From Lineolata rhizophorae (lineage: Eukaryota; Ascomycota; Dothideomycetes; Lineolatales; Lineolataceae), in NCBI GenBank assembly GCA_010093515.1, contig MU001687.1, forward strand, positions 604,511-668,510: 64,000 bases of DNA, given 5' to 3'. Shown piece by piece: positions 9,994 through 21,604 of this stretch. The notes beneath the pieces are model-generated. The model was not told where the DNA came from. It was given only the letters and a program-made list of their open reading frames with translations, and did no database searches. The translations under genes and the position numbers were made by a program. Position 1 is the stretch's first letter, and every line of letters starts with the position of its first letter.

Positions 9994-11082
9994 CGCTTGG
10001 CTGTATGCCGGGGTATGCAGAGCAAGGAGAGTGTGTTAGTTCGTGGGTGCCGTGTGCGCGTTGTGTTGCGGGTGTGTGGGTGAGTCGAGGCGTAGGGCTG
10101 GGTGGAAAAGTAGTTCGGTGTTGCGGCGGGAGGGGTTCGTTTGGTCAAGGTCACGCCTTGGTCCTCGCCGGTGCTTGCACGTGACCACCATCAACGGCTG
10201 ACGGCGTCGCCACCCGCAGCCTCGCTTGGCCGCGGCTCGGCTTCGTTAATCCTTTCACTCTTGCCCGCTGCATCTGGATGCCGCAGCCACGCTCTGCACG
10301 AACTCAGTTCGGCCTGGGCTTGTACGGGACTATTCGGTGCGGGAGCTCGAGCGAACTACGAAGAGGCCTTTGGCAACAGCATCTTTGGCAAGGCGACCTT
10401 AGCGAGGCGTCGTTGAAAAACACATTCTTTTGTCTCCTCGACCCTGCTTCGCAGCGTGGCAGGTCGCTTTATTCTCAAGCGGAAATCATCTCATGTCATT
10501 GTCTACAGCCGGCCACTGTTATTCTTCCTGTGAGTGAAGCTCCGTCGACACAACGAAGCTCCCAGAACTTCATGCAATTCGTTGGGCCATTACGTAGTGT
10601 CAGCAGCTTCTAAGCTTCCGAAAGAATTAAGTATTCACTAGTTCTATCCGAGGATAGCGTTTGCTCTCCAAGGGTGTAAACTGCGTAGTCTGGAGCGCCG
10701 CGTGCCGCAAGTGAAAGCAACCAAGTAAAACCAGCAGTCGCTGGGGCTTATGTAACGCGCGTCGTTCGACCCGACCTCCGAGTCGTCCTGCCTCCCCACC
10801 ACCGCCGCGACGCCGCCGGAGATCCACCCCCATCATCGCCGCCGCCGCAGTCGTCGTTCCGGCGCTCGCACCTCTCGTTCGCTAATATTTCCGCGGGATA
10901 TGCTCACCTGGGACCTCGACGCACTTGCGACAACGCTGGCTTCGCCCTAGCGCGCGTCGAGCTCGAGGCGCCGCTCCGGGCGCACCTCCGAGAGCTACCC
11001 ACCATCCGCTGCGACCAAATCGCCTTGCCGAACCTCTCAACCCTCGCCGCACCGCCCTTCCGCGTCAAATAACCTTCTCAAG
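9994..11082. other. Divergent promoter region between sf3b14 and the JmjC gene
   Basis: Just over 1 kb holds two leaders. A CACGTG(A) palindrome lies at 10178-10183. A C/G-rich, pyrimidine-biased leader of ~300 bases runs up to the JmjC start, and an AT-richer core lies around 10420-10680. No gene is seen. Confidence 0.5.
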
Positions 11083-14000
11083 ATGAGCGCCCGCGCTCCC
11101 TTCGTACCCGGCACCTCTTTCAAACAGCGCGTCGCGCCACCGCTGGTGCGACCGACCACCCCGCCGCGCCGCCCATGCGAATACATCGAGCCGATCACTC
11201 CGCCGCCGACCCAGTCGGGGCATCCTCTCCCTCCATCGTTTCTTCCTTCGCAGCAAGCCAAGCACGCCGCCACCAGCATCGCTTCGAATAGCCCTTTTAT
11301 AGATTCCAATCGCCGAAACGATTATGCCCAGCAATTGGTGGATGTGCCTGGCGTCGCTGCTGGCGGCTCGTTACCGCCCTCCGCACGCGCCGACAACGAT
11401 GAGGCGCTCCTCAAGTCGCCCATAGAGGCGCTCGCATCGGTAGCATCAACCGCTCCCGCGATGAACCCACCGAGCGCGACGGGTCCGCACATACAATTTC
11501 GGGAAGCGGAGCCTCGCCGCCGGTCGTTCCACACCATGGCCAACGGCAACTCCGTGACCGCGAACACCGTGGCCTCGAATCCTGGTCTCGAACACCGCGA
11601 GCGGCCGGTCAAACGCGCGAAGTCGGAAGCGCTCCCATCCCCCCAGTTTGTGGTTGGCGCATCAAGGCCCGCCACCAGTCATGTTTTCTCGATGGACTGG
11701 TCGGCATACAACGTGGAGAAGCGCAGCGATGGCGATTATCTGGAGCAACTGAACGATGCGGCCCGGCCCCTACAGTCCAGCCATTCTGACCAGCAAATCG
11801 GCGAGGCCGAGCTACTGCTCAATCTTTTTTGCGAGCGGAGGCACTCCACGGCCGATGGTCGGCCACCGAGCGCGCACCAACCAGCTCATCCATCGACCGT
11901 CGCGTCGACGCCGCATCACAATAGGTCCACGTCGCTGCAATTCCCCGCGCAGTCGTACGCGCAATATGCGGGCAACAGTAGCGGCACATCACCTTACCTA
12001 CCGCTGTACGTGCCTAACGGGGAACCCGTCGTTACTTTTGCCTCTGGCAACGGCGACGCGAGCGAGTTCTCGAACCCACCGCAACCGGACAACCGCGCGC
12101 CTTTGGAAGAGATGGCGAACAACACCGGGGATCAGGGGACGCAGCCGAGTCTGAAGCCCCGCAAGGCCCAGGGCTGGCCAAAGGGAAAACCTCGAGGCCC
12201 TCGCGGACGGGGAGGTGGCAAGTCTCGGCGCTCGTCCGGTCAAACCAGAGGCGGCACATCCAACGCTTTGCGCCACTCGCGACCGAATTCTGAAAGCAAT
12301 TCGAGTAACAGCGTGACGGCGCACAATACCCCCCCGGACGTGCGCAAAGAACTTGCCCAACGTAAGCGCCGAAACTCGATCCACAACCACGCCGAAGCCG
12401 CAGCTGAAGGCGGAGGAGCCGTTGGTCGACGAACCAGCGTCCCGCCCGGCGTCTCAATGGTTGTCCATCCTTCGTTGATAAAGGAAGTGGGACAGCCGGC
12501 GAAGCCTGTCAAGGCGGAAGAGCAGGTGACTGTCTGCGCGGGGTGTAGTATGACCCAGAACGCCGCCCCGGGTACGAACGAGTCTTGGGTAAGCTGTGAT
12601 GGTTGCAAGCAGTGGTTCCACTTCGCCTGCGCAGGGTTCAAGAATGAGCGGGAAGTTAGGAGCGTGGACAAGTTTTTTTGTCGATCTTGCAAGCCCACGC
12701 ATGGCCCGACGACCTGTATGAAGCCCCGTCACGATGACGTCCCTTATTTCCTTCACGCAGCCGAGCACTTGGGAAGTCTTTTGGCTTTGTATTTCAAGTC
12801 ATTGACTCATCCTGGACCGGGCATCATTCTCGGGAGTTTTTGCTAACGTGACAACAGTCGTCCGCAAATCAGCGCGCGCGCGCACCGACGTCGACTATGC
12901 TGGCCTGAACGAAGGCGTTCTCCGGACTTCGGACGATACGCCGGAGCACCACTACATTAAATTCTTCAAAGACGGCACGATGAAGTTTCTGCCTGAAAGT
13001 TTCCCTCGCATGCCGCCAGAGCTCATCTCGTCCGACTACTTCGAAAAGGCTGGCGGTATGCATGAGCCCATCGTGATACCCTCAGTTCTCAACCCGCGAC
13101 CGAAGCCACCCTTCCTGCCAAAGAACGATGATGACGACAAGCCGGACAAACGTGAGGATCCCGAGGGTCCCTTTGAGTACGAGTATATGCCCGACGACGG
13201 ACAGGACAAGCTGGATATGGTGATCCCGCGCGGTTTGACGGTCCGGCGCGTGGCTCAGCTTCTCGGACCCGACGAGAAGATTGAAGTCATAGACGTCAAA
13301 TCGCAAGAGGCCGACAAACGTTGGTCCATGCGCAAGTGGGCTGATTACTACGAGCAGCCCGGCGACAAGCCGATCCGCAACGTAATCAGCCTCGAGATCT
13401 CCGGGAGTAAGTTGGGCAGGCTCATCCGGCGCCCGAAGATCGTGCGCGATCTCGACCTTGTGGATACGGTGTGGCCAGAGGAGGAGCTCGCTAAGGGCAG
13501 CTATCCCAAGGTCCAGTTTTACTGCCTCATGTCGGTGGCGGACAGCTACACCGACTTCCACATCGACTTCGGCGGCTCGTCGGTCTATTACCACATCGTT
13601 CGGGGCAAGAAGACTTTCTTCTTTATCCCCCCGCACCAGAAGCACCTCAAAAAGTACGAGGATTGGTGCCGCTCGCCCGCGCAGAACTATACGTGGCTCC
13701 CGGACCAGACCAAGGAATGCTATCGCGTGGACCTTTCCGAGGGCGACACAATGCTAATTCCTTCCGGGTGGATCCATGCAGTCTGGACCCCTGAGAACAG
13801 CCTGGTCATCGGCGGCAACTTCCTAACGCGGCTGCATTTCGGCATGCAGCTTCGTATCCACGAGATCGAAAAGATTACTAAAGTGCCCCGCAAGTTCCGC
13901 TACCCGTTCTTTCAAAAGGCATTATGGTACGCAGTCATCGACTACCTCCACCGCGATCCGCTCCCTCCGTCGGTCGCCCAGGATTTCTACGAGGGGAAGC

Positions 14001-16111
14001 AGTTTCGCCGCCAAGTTCCCATATACCAGGAGGTGAACAAGTTTGGCCACAACTCAGATCCTGGCCCGGAGAACTACCATGCGAGATACTATTCGAAGGC
14101 CGAGCTTGACGGGTGGCATGAGCTTGCGAACTTCATTTTCCGCACCGTCATGATCTCCATGGGTAGAGTCGAGGGGATTAGCAATGACGTTCGAGCTGCG
14201 GTGACACGCTCAATCCCCAAGGGCAGCGGTGACCCTCTCGAGATCGTCAAGACCTTCGCCATGTGGGCCGCGTGGAAGCGCGGGAACGAAGACATCCCAC
14301 AGTGGGCCCATCCGGACGCAATCCTACCCGAAGAGAATGAGCAGAAGAAGCTCAGCGGTGCTGCGCTTAAGCGGCTCGAACGTCAGGAGGCTATCGAGGC
14401 GTACAAGGTCGCTCCTGACCGGCAGTCCGCACGGCAGCGGTCCAAGGCCGAGGCCGCTGCTGCCGCCGCCGCTGCCGCCGCCGCACGTGCTAACGCAGAG
14501 AAAGAAAAGACCGCTTTCGATTCCCCTGCCGTTGATACTGCCACTACTCCCGTGAAGCCGGCCGGCGCTGCCTTTAGCACGCCAAAGACGTCCGTTCTCG
14601 GTCCGAAGCGTGTGGCCTGCGACCCTTGCCGCAGGCGGAGGATTCGCTGCAAGCACAAGGACGAGGTGGTCGCCGCCAACGAGGGAGTCGCTTCCTCGCC
14701 CTTCAATGCGTCAAACTCGACGGTGCAGGTTATCATCGACACGAGCCCTCGACACCTCGTCAACAAGCAAAGCACCACGGATACTCCGCGGGTCGTGAAC
14801 GTGAAGGAGCAGAGCGGTGACGACGCGGAGGACGGGGACGCGAAGAAGGGCAAGAGCCGGACCAAGGCCTGCTACGAATGTCGTAGGAGCAAGGTAAGCT
14901 TTTATCCCTGGAGTGATGGGTGCGTATGCTAATAGGAATAGCGTCGGTGCATCCACGACGAGCACGGCAATGTCGATCCCAGGAAGGCTGCTGAGCAGCC
15001 CTTGCGCCGCGGCTCGGGAGCGCATAAGAAGCAGCCTTCGCTCGGCGAAAATGGCGTCATAATGTTACCGAAAAGAACCAAGAGGGAGTCCGACGCTAGC
15101 GACGGGCCCCTGCCGGATACAATGCTTCTAGACGGCGAGGACGGCGAACAGGATTCTGTTCACCTCTTGCCGGTAAACGTGGCTAGCGCTGCCGCGGGCC
15201 AACCGTTCCGGCTGGAGAACGAGGCAACGAGAAATGGATACGGCAACCCGCAGGCGCTAGCCAAAACGGAAAACCAAAGGTCGGTGGAGCGGGAACCCAA
15301 CGGCGTCCGTCCGCCCTCTCAGGACTCCGGTATGGACATCGATCCCGCCTTGACCTCCCCGCATCCGGATGCGGCCGTCGAATCCACCGAGATGAATGGG
15401 GTCGAGCACGCTAGAGATGGCGAGTCGCCCAGCCCGGGGGTCCGACAGCAAACTCTAAAAGCGCAAGCTTCCAGCGCGCCCGTCGCCCCTAACCAGCCTT
15501 CTTCGTCTCCCCTAAGCGACGTCGCGCCCTCGCCTTCCCAAGAAGTGGTCCGCGGTCCCGTGTCGGCGTCGTCGGCGCCCGCTGCGGTCCGGCCCGAAGA
15601 GGCCGCTGGTGCAGCGCCGGAAGCCAAGTCGGAGCCTCGTCCGCGGCGGAAGAGCACCCTGGAGAACGACGAGCCTAAGACGCCCGTCCAGCAGATGCGG
15701 CACTCGGTGCGCACGGCGAAGCCCGTCGAGCGCTTCACAGAGACGTTTCACCCGCGTTCGGGCCCATCGGGCTCGCACCGCCGCGCCAACGGCGCCGCCA
15801 AGACCTCGCCAGCCCAGGACGGTGCGGGCCTCCCGCCATCGTTGGCGGCAAGGTCCAAGGGCAAGAGCGGATCCCCTGACGGGACCGTCGCGCTGAAGCG
15901 GAAGCAGAGCGTGGGCGCGGCAACCGCGAAAACACCGGTGCCGGCGAAGCGGGCTAGGACGGCGGAGGCGGGTGGTGCGGTGAAGGAGGTGGATAGGGAT
16001 AGGGCTAAGGTGAAGACGCCGGTGGAGGAGACGCAGGAGGAAGCGAGTTTGAGGTTGGCGAGAGAGTTGGCGGGGGAGGAGTACGGGTTGAGGAGGAGGC
16101 GGAGTAAGTAG
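11083..16111 (+). CDS. jhd1: JmjC/PHD-finger histone demethylase, JHDM1 (KDM2) type, 1612 aa
   Basis: Inferred exons are 11083-12715, 12858-14893 and 14942-16111 (introns of 142 and 48 nt). Order of parts: a ~480-residue disordered N-terminus; a PHD finger at ~484-537 with Cys-x2-Cys...Cys-x2-Cys...His-x2-Cys...Cys-x2-Cys and Trp-Val-Ser-Cys-Asp-Gly-Cys-Lys-Gln-Trp; a JHDM1-type linker (Phe-Val-Arg-Lys-Ser-Ala-Arg); and a JmjC domain at ~680-880. The JmjC iron ligands are His-x-Asp in Phe-His-Ile-Asp-Phe-Gly-Gly and a second His in Gly-Trp-Ile-His-Ala-Val-Trp. An Arg/Ala-rich region and two Cys-x2-Cys-x6-Cys basic motifs follow (~1130 and ~1214), then a long disordered tail. By family, JHDM1 proteins remove H3K36me1/2 methyl groups using Fe(II) and 2-oxoglutarate. 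The key catalytic residues are present, so activity is plausible. The symbol follows fungal usage for this family. Confidence 0.9.
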
Positions 16112-17724
16112 ATTGCATGGGTTGTGGTGTGTGCTAGTGTATGCGGTACGGTAATGATGCAGGATGAACTTGTGCTGAGTATTTTTCTCTTTATTATTTT
16201 TCCTGGTCCTTGTTCGAATAACGTTTGTGTGGCATTCTGGAGAATGCCACTGTTTTTCCTTCTTTCATTTTTTTTTCCTACCCAAGTCCATCGGACCGGC
16301 GTTCTTACCATGGGGCCAGCGGGGTTAATTGCACAAATGTGCGTGTCATGGTAATCTTGTTTTTCTTCTTTCTTTGGGCATGTTTGTCTTTTCCCGGCGT
16401 AATCTTTGTCTTTGTACAATTGGATGGCTTATACCCACCGGTCCGGCTCGTGCCGTCATGTTTTATTCTCTGGCGGCGCTCAAAAAGGTGTTGAGATATG
16501 GAAGATTAGATGGTGGGGGTGAGGCTGGGAAGGGTTGGAGGGACGGGTTAGGTCTATCGTATGGGGGGCAGCGGCACACTCGAGTCTTCGTTTCTATTCG
16601 GGCTACGATGGCATTTGTACCTTGTATTGCTGGCAGCTGAAAGGAGTAATATCGTGGGGCTGGTGGGGGGAAGGCGGAGAAGTTTGTCCGAGTGTTGTTG
16701 GGTTGCGGTGCTACAGGCTGTTGTCGAATGTGTGCGTACTTTTTATGCCTGTCTGACGATCCGAGTCAATCAAAAACTTGTTATGCCTAGGAAGCGAGCA
16801 CTTTGTGACAGACAACGAGCCGAACCGTGTTTCGGAATTGAGAATCAATAAGTGTTTTCTTTTGCGCTTTTCCTATTCACTCTCTGCCCTCTACTACGTA
16901 CTCTCTAAATCGAACGGAGATAACCGAGCAAAACAAACGCGCAAAAGTATGCAGGTGTCAACTAATGTAAATACAGAGGAGATAAATGGAGGTTGAAAAG
17001 AAGGAGAAAAAGAGAATAAGATGGTAAGTGAGTAGTAATATAAACAGTTTCGAAGAACCCGGCCGTGTACTTCTTATGCAAAGCAATCAGTAGAGTAGTA
17101 CGTAGGTACGAGAAAACGCGATATAAAAAATGCCGAACCACCCAAGTCGCCGTTCCCTCGCCATGCACGGTGCGCGGAAGTTCGTGACCACCAAGAAGCT
17201 CTCGCAGCCGTCCGTAGGCGACCGGAAGGGTAGCTCCTAACGCGGATAAGACCGCAGAGGTATCTCGCCCTCGTGGTGGGCTAGACGGAACCTCAGCTGA
17301 TATCCTATCCTTTTCGTTTTCTTGCTTCCTATAGACGCCGCACGCCGGCGGCATCGGCACCGTGCTCGACAGGCGAACAAACAGATTCGGGATCGCGGCG
17401 CCCGCGCTCAAGGCGGGCAAAAAGGCAGTCGTTTCGTCGTTTCGCCCCTTTGGGTATCCCCCTATGCCTCGTGGGCGTGCGCAGCGTGCTTTCTTCAACA
17501 CACTCGTCCCCCTTCTTTTTCGTTCGTCAAAATGCGCCCCGCCTTAGCATCTTCCGGGGCCGGCATCCGCAACCCTCTTCCCCAGGCGCGCGTCGCTGGC
17601 CGCCTTTCTGCTCCCGCCCCCGCCGTCTCCCTTCCTCGCTTCTGGCATATTACCCCGTTCGCCTTTGGACCTCCCACGCCGGCACGCAGCCGCTTGCCCA
17701 AACTCAGCCCGCGCAATCCTCCAT
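16112..17724. other. Convergent intergenic region with long 3' UTR-like sequence
   Basis: 1.6 kb lies between the 3' ends of the JmjC gene and the 82-aa gene. It contains T-rich patches (16180-16280, 16350-16400) and AT-rich DNA at 16850-17130 that could hold polyadenylation signals for both genes. Several open frames cross it but none has a recognisable domain or a supported splice structure. Confidence 0.5.
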
Positions 17725-18291
17725 TTACCGCCCGGTCCCCGCGCGCCTCAGCTCCCTGATGACGACGCCAGGCCCCTTGCTCCAGCGGTTGTTCGACGCG
17801 CTGCTCGACGAGGTGGCGGCGCTCTTGGGCGACGAGGCCGGATCCACGTAGACGTACTCGCCGTCGACGTAGGTGGCGTCGCTGATGAAGGTGGTGCGCT
17901 TCTCGCGGCGCGTGTAGCGCTGTTCGAGGCGGTAGAGCTCGAGCCCTGCGAGGAGGGGAAAGGGTTAGTGGGGGGTGTTAAATGGCGGGAGGAGGGAGAC
18001 AGGGTTTGGTGATGGTGGTTTTGGGGCGGGGGAGAATGGAGACAGAGGTGGACGGGAGTAAGCGTTTGTGAAGACGAGGAAGTGCGATCGAACGCAATTG
18101 GCAAGCTCCAAGGCTTGATCTTCAATTGATGCTGGTGTAGGACCGCTGCGCAAGGTGGCGCTCGTTGCGCTTGGGGATTGGAAATGGTTCCCACGGGGGG
18201 TAGATGCGAAGCCCGAGCAGGCAGATCCGAGAACGGGAAGCAACATGAACTTGTGCGACGTACTGGCTTGCAACTTCTCAATGAGACCCAT
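17725..18291 (-). CDS. Small conserved-looking protein, 82 aa
   Basis: Two minus-strand exons, 18264-18291 (28 nt) and 17725-17945, are separated by a 318-nt intron that is long for this genome. The donor is GTACGT and the acceptor CTCCTCGCAG. The product starts Met-Gly-Leu-Ile-Glu-Lys-Leu-Gln, then an aromatic/charged helix (Leu-Glu-Leu-Tyr-Arg-Leu-Glu-Gln-Arg-Tyr-Thr), a motif Phe-Ile-Ser-Asp-Ala-Thr-Tyr-Val-Asp-Gly-Glu-Tyr-Val-Tyr, a Ser-rich stretch and a basic C-terminus. It resembles short uncharacterised proteins I associate with filamentous ascomycetes, but I cannot name a function. The model rests on a clean 249-nt joined frame and the protein-like character of exon 2. Confidence 0.7.
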
Positions 18292-21200
18292 AATGGCAGT
18301 TGAAGGCGTATGTATATCGGATTGACTCAGTGATGCCGTCGACGCTCAGACCGCACACCAATTGAGACGTGCGGCGACAAGACTGAAACTAGAGAATGCG
18401 AGGTGCGGAGTTGCCGTTCCGCGCGAGAGATAGGGAAGAGAGATAGGGAAGGAGGAAAAAAGTGTGGGGAGACGAGGGCGTTTGTCGATTGTGAGCGGAG
18501 AGAAGGCTGTTCGACCTTAGTCGTAGATACCGGGGGGGTTCTTGGCACGTTTGGTTGTGGAGATTGGACTACGGGATTAGGGCTGGGGCCGCGAGCCGGG
18601 GTGGTTGTTGGCGTCGAACAAGACTCAAAGAGGCGTCGACAAGGGTAAAGGGAGGAGATCGAGAAGGGGGGGTGTTGAAAAGAGGGGGAAGGGGAGGGCA
18701 GGTGAAGGGGACAAATGAGGGTATATGTATGTATAAGGATTGCGTGTACGAGTAACGTATAAAAAGAGGGCGGCGATCCGGCAGTTTTGAACAATGAGCG
18801 AGAATTTATGCAGCGGGGCCGGACGTAAGAAGAAAAGGGCAAGAGATCGGAGACACGACCTAACAGGTAGGTGCAAGGTATCGAGGAAGCGTTGGGCGGC
18901 GCTGGAGCCTTGGCCTGCAGCAACAACGCACGCACACAACTGGGCCGGAAAAGAAACGAGGGGAACGGGCAAACAGTGCGTTGGTGTCGCTGGGACTAGG
19001 CGTGCGGAAAAGAGGCGCGAACGTTGCGTTTGCGTCCCTCCCAGAATTTTCGTCCCAGAGTTCCCCCTCCCTTCCCAGGCCCACGCGACGCCCCCTGGAG
19101 GATTTCCCCGGCTGCCAGGCACGGCCGGGGCCCGCCCACCCAGCCGCGACGGCGCCGGCCGCCGTGCTCCCAGGGTGCCCCTGGTTTCTGATTGTGGGCC
19201 GGAACTCTTGGCCCAGGGAGGAGGGGCGCCCTGTGCTCCTGAGCGAGACCGGACAGCGAACCACGAACCTTTCTTTTCTCGCCTTTCGACCCCAAAACCG
19301 TCTCCCTGTCGCGAAGAGACGACTCGTGCAAAAACACTGATCCTCGCGGGTAGGGCGTCGGGCCCAGGACGTTGCTCCGCCGTCAATCCGGCGTTCGCCG
19401 TGCCTACATAGCCACCGGCCCGGTTTGTCACTGCCACTGGGCCCGAGTCTGGTTCCTGGGCTAGCGGGGCGCGCCAGGCCCCACAACGCCGGTGCCGGCC
19501 TCGGCGCTACCGCGCAGGCTTCCTCACCTAAACCACTGGTACCACCACCACGGCTGAATTGGGCAGACCGGGCCATGGGACGCTCGCCCGGACCTCCGGT
19601 TCGAGCCTAAGCACGGGCCCCGAGCCCTCTCTCCCGGTCGCCCCTCCGCTGGTTCGGCCGACCCATGGTACTGCTCCTGTCGTCTTCACGGGCCCGGAAC
19701 CGAGTGCGTGATGAATGAGGGGCTCGACATCAGGTGTTGAGGGGCGAGTGCGAGAGGAAGAGACGGCGGCCGTTCGTCTAACACCGGCGCGCCGCGAGAT
19801 GCAGGTGGTCTCGTGCTGTGCATCTGACGGGGCGGGTCCGTCCCAGCTGGACTGCACCGCGCCAATCAGGCCCTGCTGCGAGTGACTGCAGAGCTGACAG
19901 GTACATACTACGCGGCATTCGGCAGGCCCGTTTGTTTCCTCGAGTCCCTGAACCATGGGCGCTGCGGTCTCGGTCTTGCTTTCTGTTTGGCTTCCACGTG
20001 GAGAGAACCTTGGTTCCGGGTTCCGCTCCAAAGCGTTGCCGCGCGCGATTTCCACTCTCCAAGCGTCCCTCCTCTTGCAAAATCCGATGTACCAGGTCCC
20101 TACCTCTACCTACCAATCGATTCTCCCTCGCTCCGCGACGATGATGCGTATTTGCGGCCTGCTTTCTTTCAAACTATTAAAAAGTGGTAGGAAAGCAGGA
20201 AAGCCACGGTCGCCAAAATGTCTTTCGAAATCCGTGCAATTCCTGCAGGTCACCTTGAATGGACTACTTGTTTTACTATCCTTATAACTTATACCTGAGA
20301 AGCACTACAATATAAATCCAATCGATCAGACAATCCTTACTTCTCGTCTCTTCCAGTCTAATAGGAATTCTCCCTTCCATAAGCCTACCTCCATCCAGTC
20401 CTTGTCACTGAAGTAAGTCATGAACTGACCCCGGTCTTATACATGAAGCATCGGCAGGTATATTATCTGTTGCACCTATTTTCGCTTCACGCGCATTGAT
20501 TTGGTAATGGTCCACTTGTCATCTACGGGAGCCTACCGCAGACGTAGCTCACGGCCACATTCGAACGGTCTAATAAGCACGGTGACGACGCGGCGTCGGA
20601 ACCCGGCGATAAACCTAATGCAGTGAGACGGCCTTTCTTCGTGCTATCGTGTTGTAGCTTATCAGCTTGACATTCGAAGCGCAGTCCTTTGAGCCACTCC
20701 GTGCTTGATAGAGAGTACTTTCTAACCTCGTCAGTGCCACTGATCGAAAGGAACAGGCCTGACCTTGGAGACCCTTTCGCCATCTGGCAAACTCGTAATA
20801 GCGTCGTGCACGCGACAAGACCGTCTAGTCCCCCAACGGTCTTACAGCGTATCGTGCTACATGTATGCCGGGGTAAAAAGGTCCAAAAACCTCTTGTCGA
20901 GTCTCGCTAGTATTTGTGGTTCTATGGCCCTGTCCTGCGCTGTCGTCGCCGGTTCTCTTAGATCAGGCCCAAGGGGTAATCTGGTCAAGGTGTACTCCCA
21001 CCGTTTGACTTGAAATTGAGCATGAGCGATGGCATGTCTGTTTAAATCAAGTCATCGAAAGTGCTTTAAAACACTCATTCCTGAGTAAAGTGCGTACAAG
21101 TTAACCAAGACTCAAATCCAAATGATCATTCATAGAGTTTCATCGCAGAGGAACTTAGTGCTGCTACATGCATTAATGGAAGAAAGTACCTCTTGAGCAC

Positions 21201-21604
21201 AACTAGATACTTATAACCACACTATTTAGACTAGCAACATTGATTAAGGTGTTAAACTTGCCGTTTCGTGCACTCGGCGAGACTAATAGAGTGAGCTTAG
21301 TGTTTGAAAGGAGCCTTTGCGGAGATATCGCTGTACTTTAAAAGTGCACTCTCTGCTTGCTCGTATTCGACCTATTTAGAAACTAATGGAAGGCTCTCTA
21401 TGCTCGGTAGAATCTAAACGACCGCAATTAATTGCTGGGGTCAACTGAACTAACTTATTGGCCATTTTAATTCAATACTAAATCAATGAGGAATACCGGA
21501 CAATATCTCTAAATTCATACCCAGACCGAGTAGAGAATCTACATAGTTCTACCAATTAGGCAACTATTAGCGGCAGGACTAGAGGGGAGCACTTGCTCCG
21601 CTAT
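18292..21604. other. 3.3 kb gene-poor region: GC-rich leader followed by AT-rich island
   Basis: The left part (18292-19800) is GC-rich upstream DNA of the 82-aa gene; large GC-driven open frames occur on both strands, none with a recognisable protein. A plus-strand TATAAAAAG string lies near 18759, pointing away from that gene. From ~20200 the composition drops to about 38% G+C in the lines I counted, with all frames broken, consistent with decayed repeat DNA. The last few hundred bases abut the 3' end of the BTB gene. No tRNA or intact transposon coding region is seen. Confidence 0.5.

Noticed and set aside
16962-17501. 179-codon minus-strand frame 3' of the 82-aa gene
   Set aside because: Its second half is an AT-rich, UTR-like sequence and no domain is visible; it more likely belongs to the 3' UTR.
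18625-19437. 270-codon minus-strand frame upstream of the 82-aa gene
   Set aside because: Composition follows the local GC and pyrimidine bias (Pro/Arg/Leu), overlapping frames are equally open, and it ends in a CT-rich leader.
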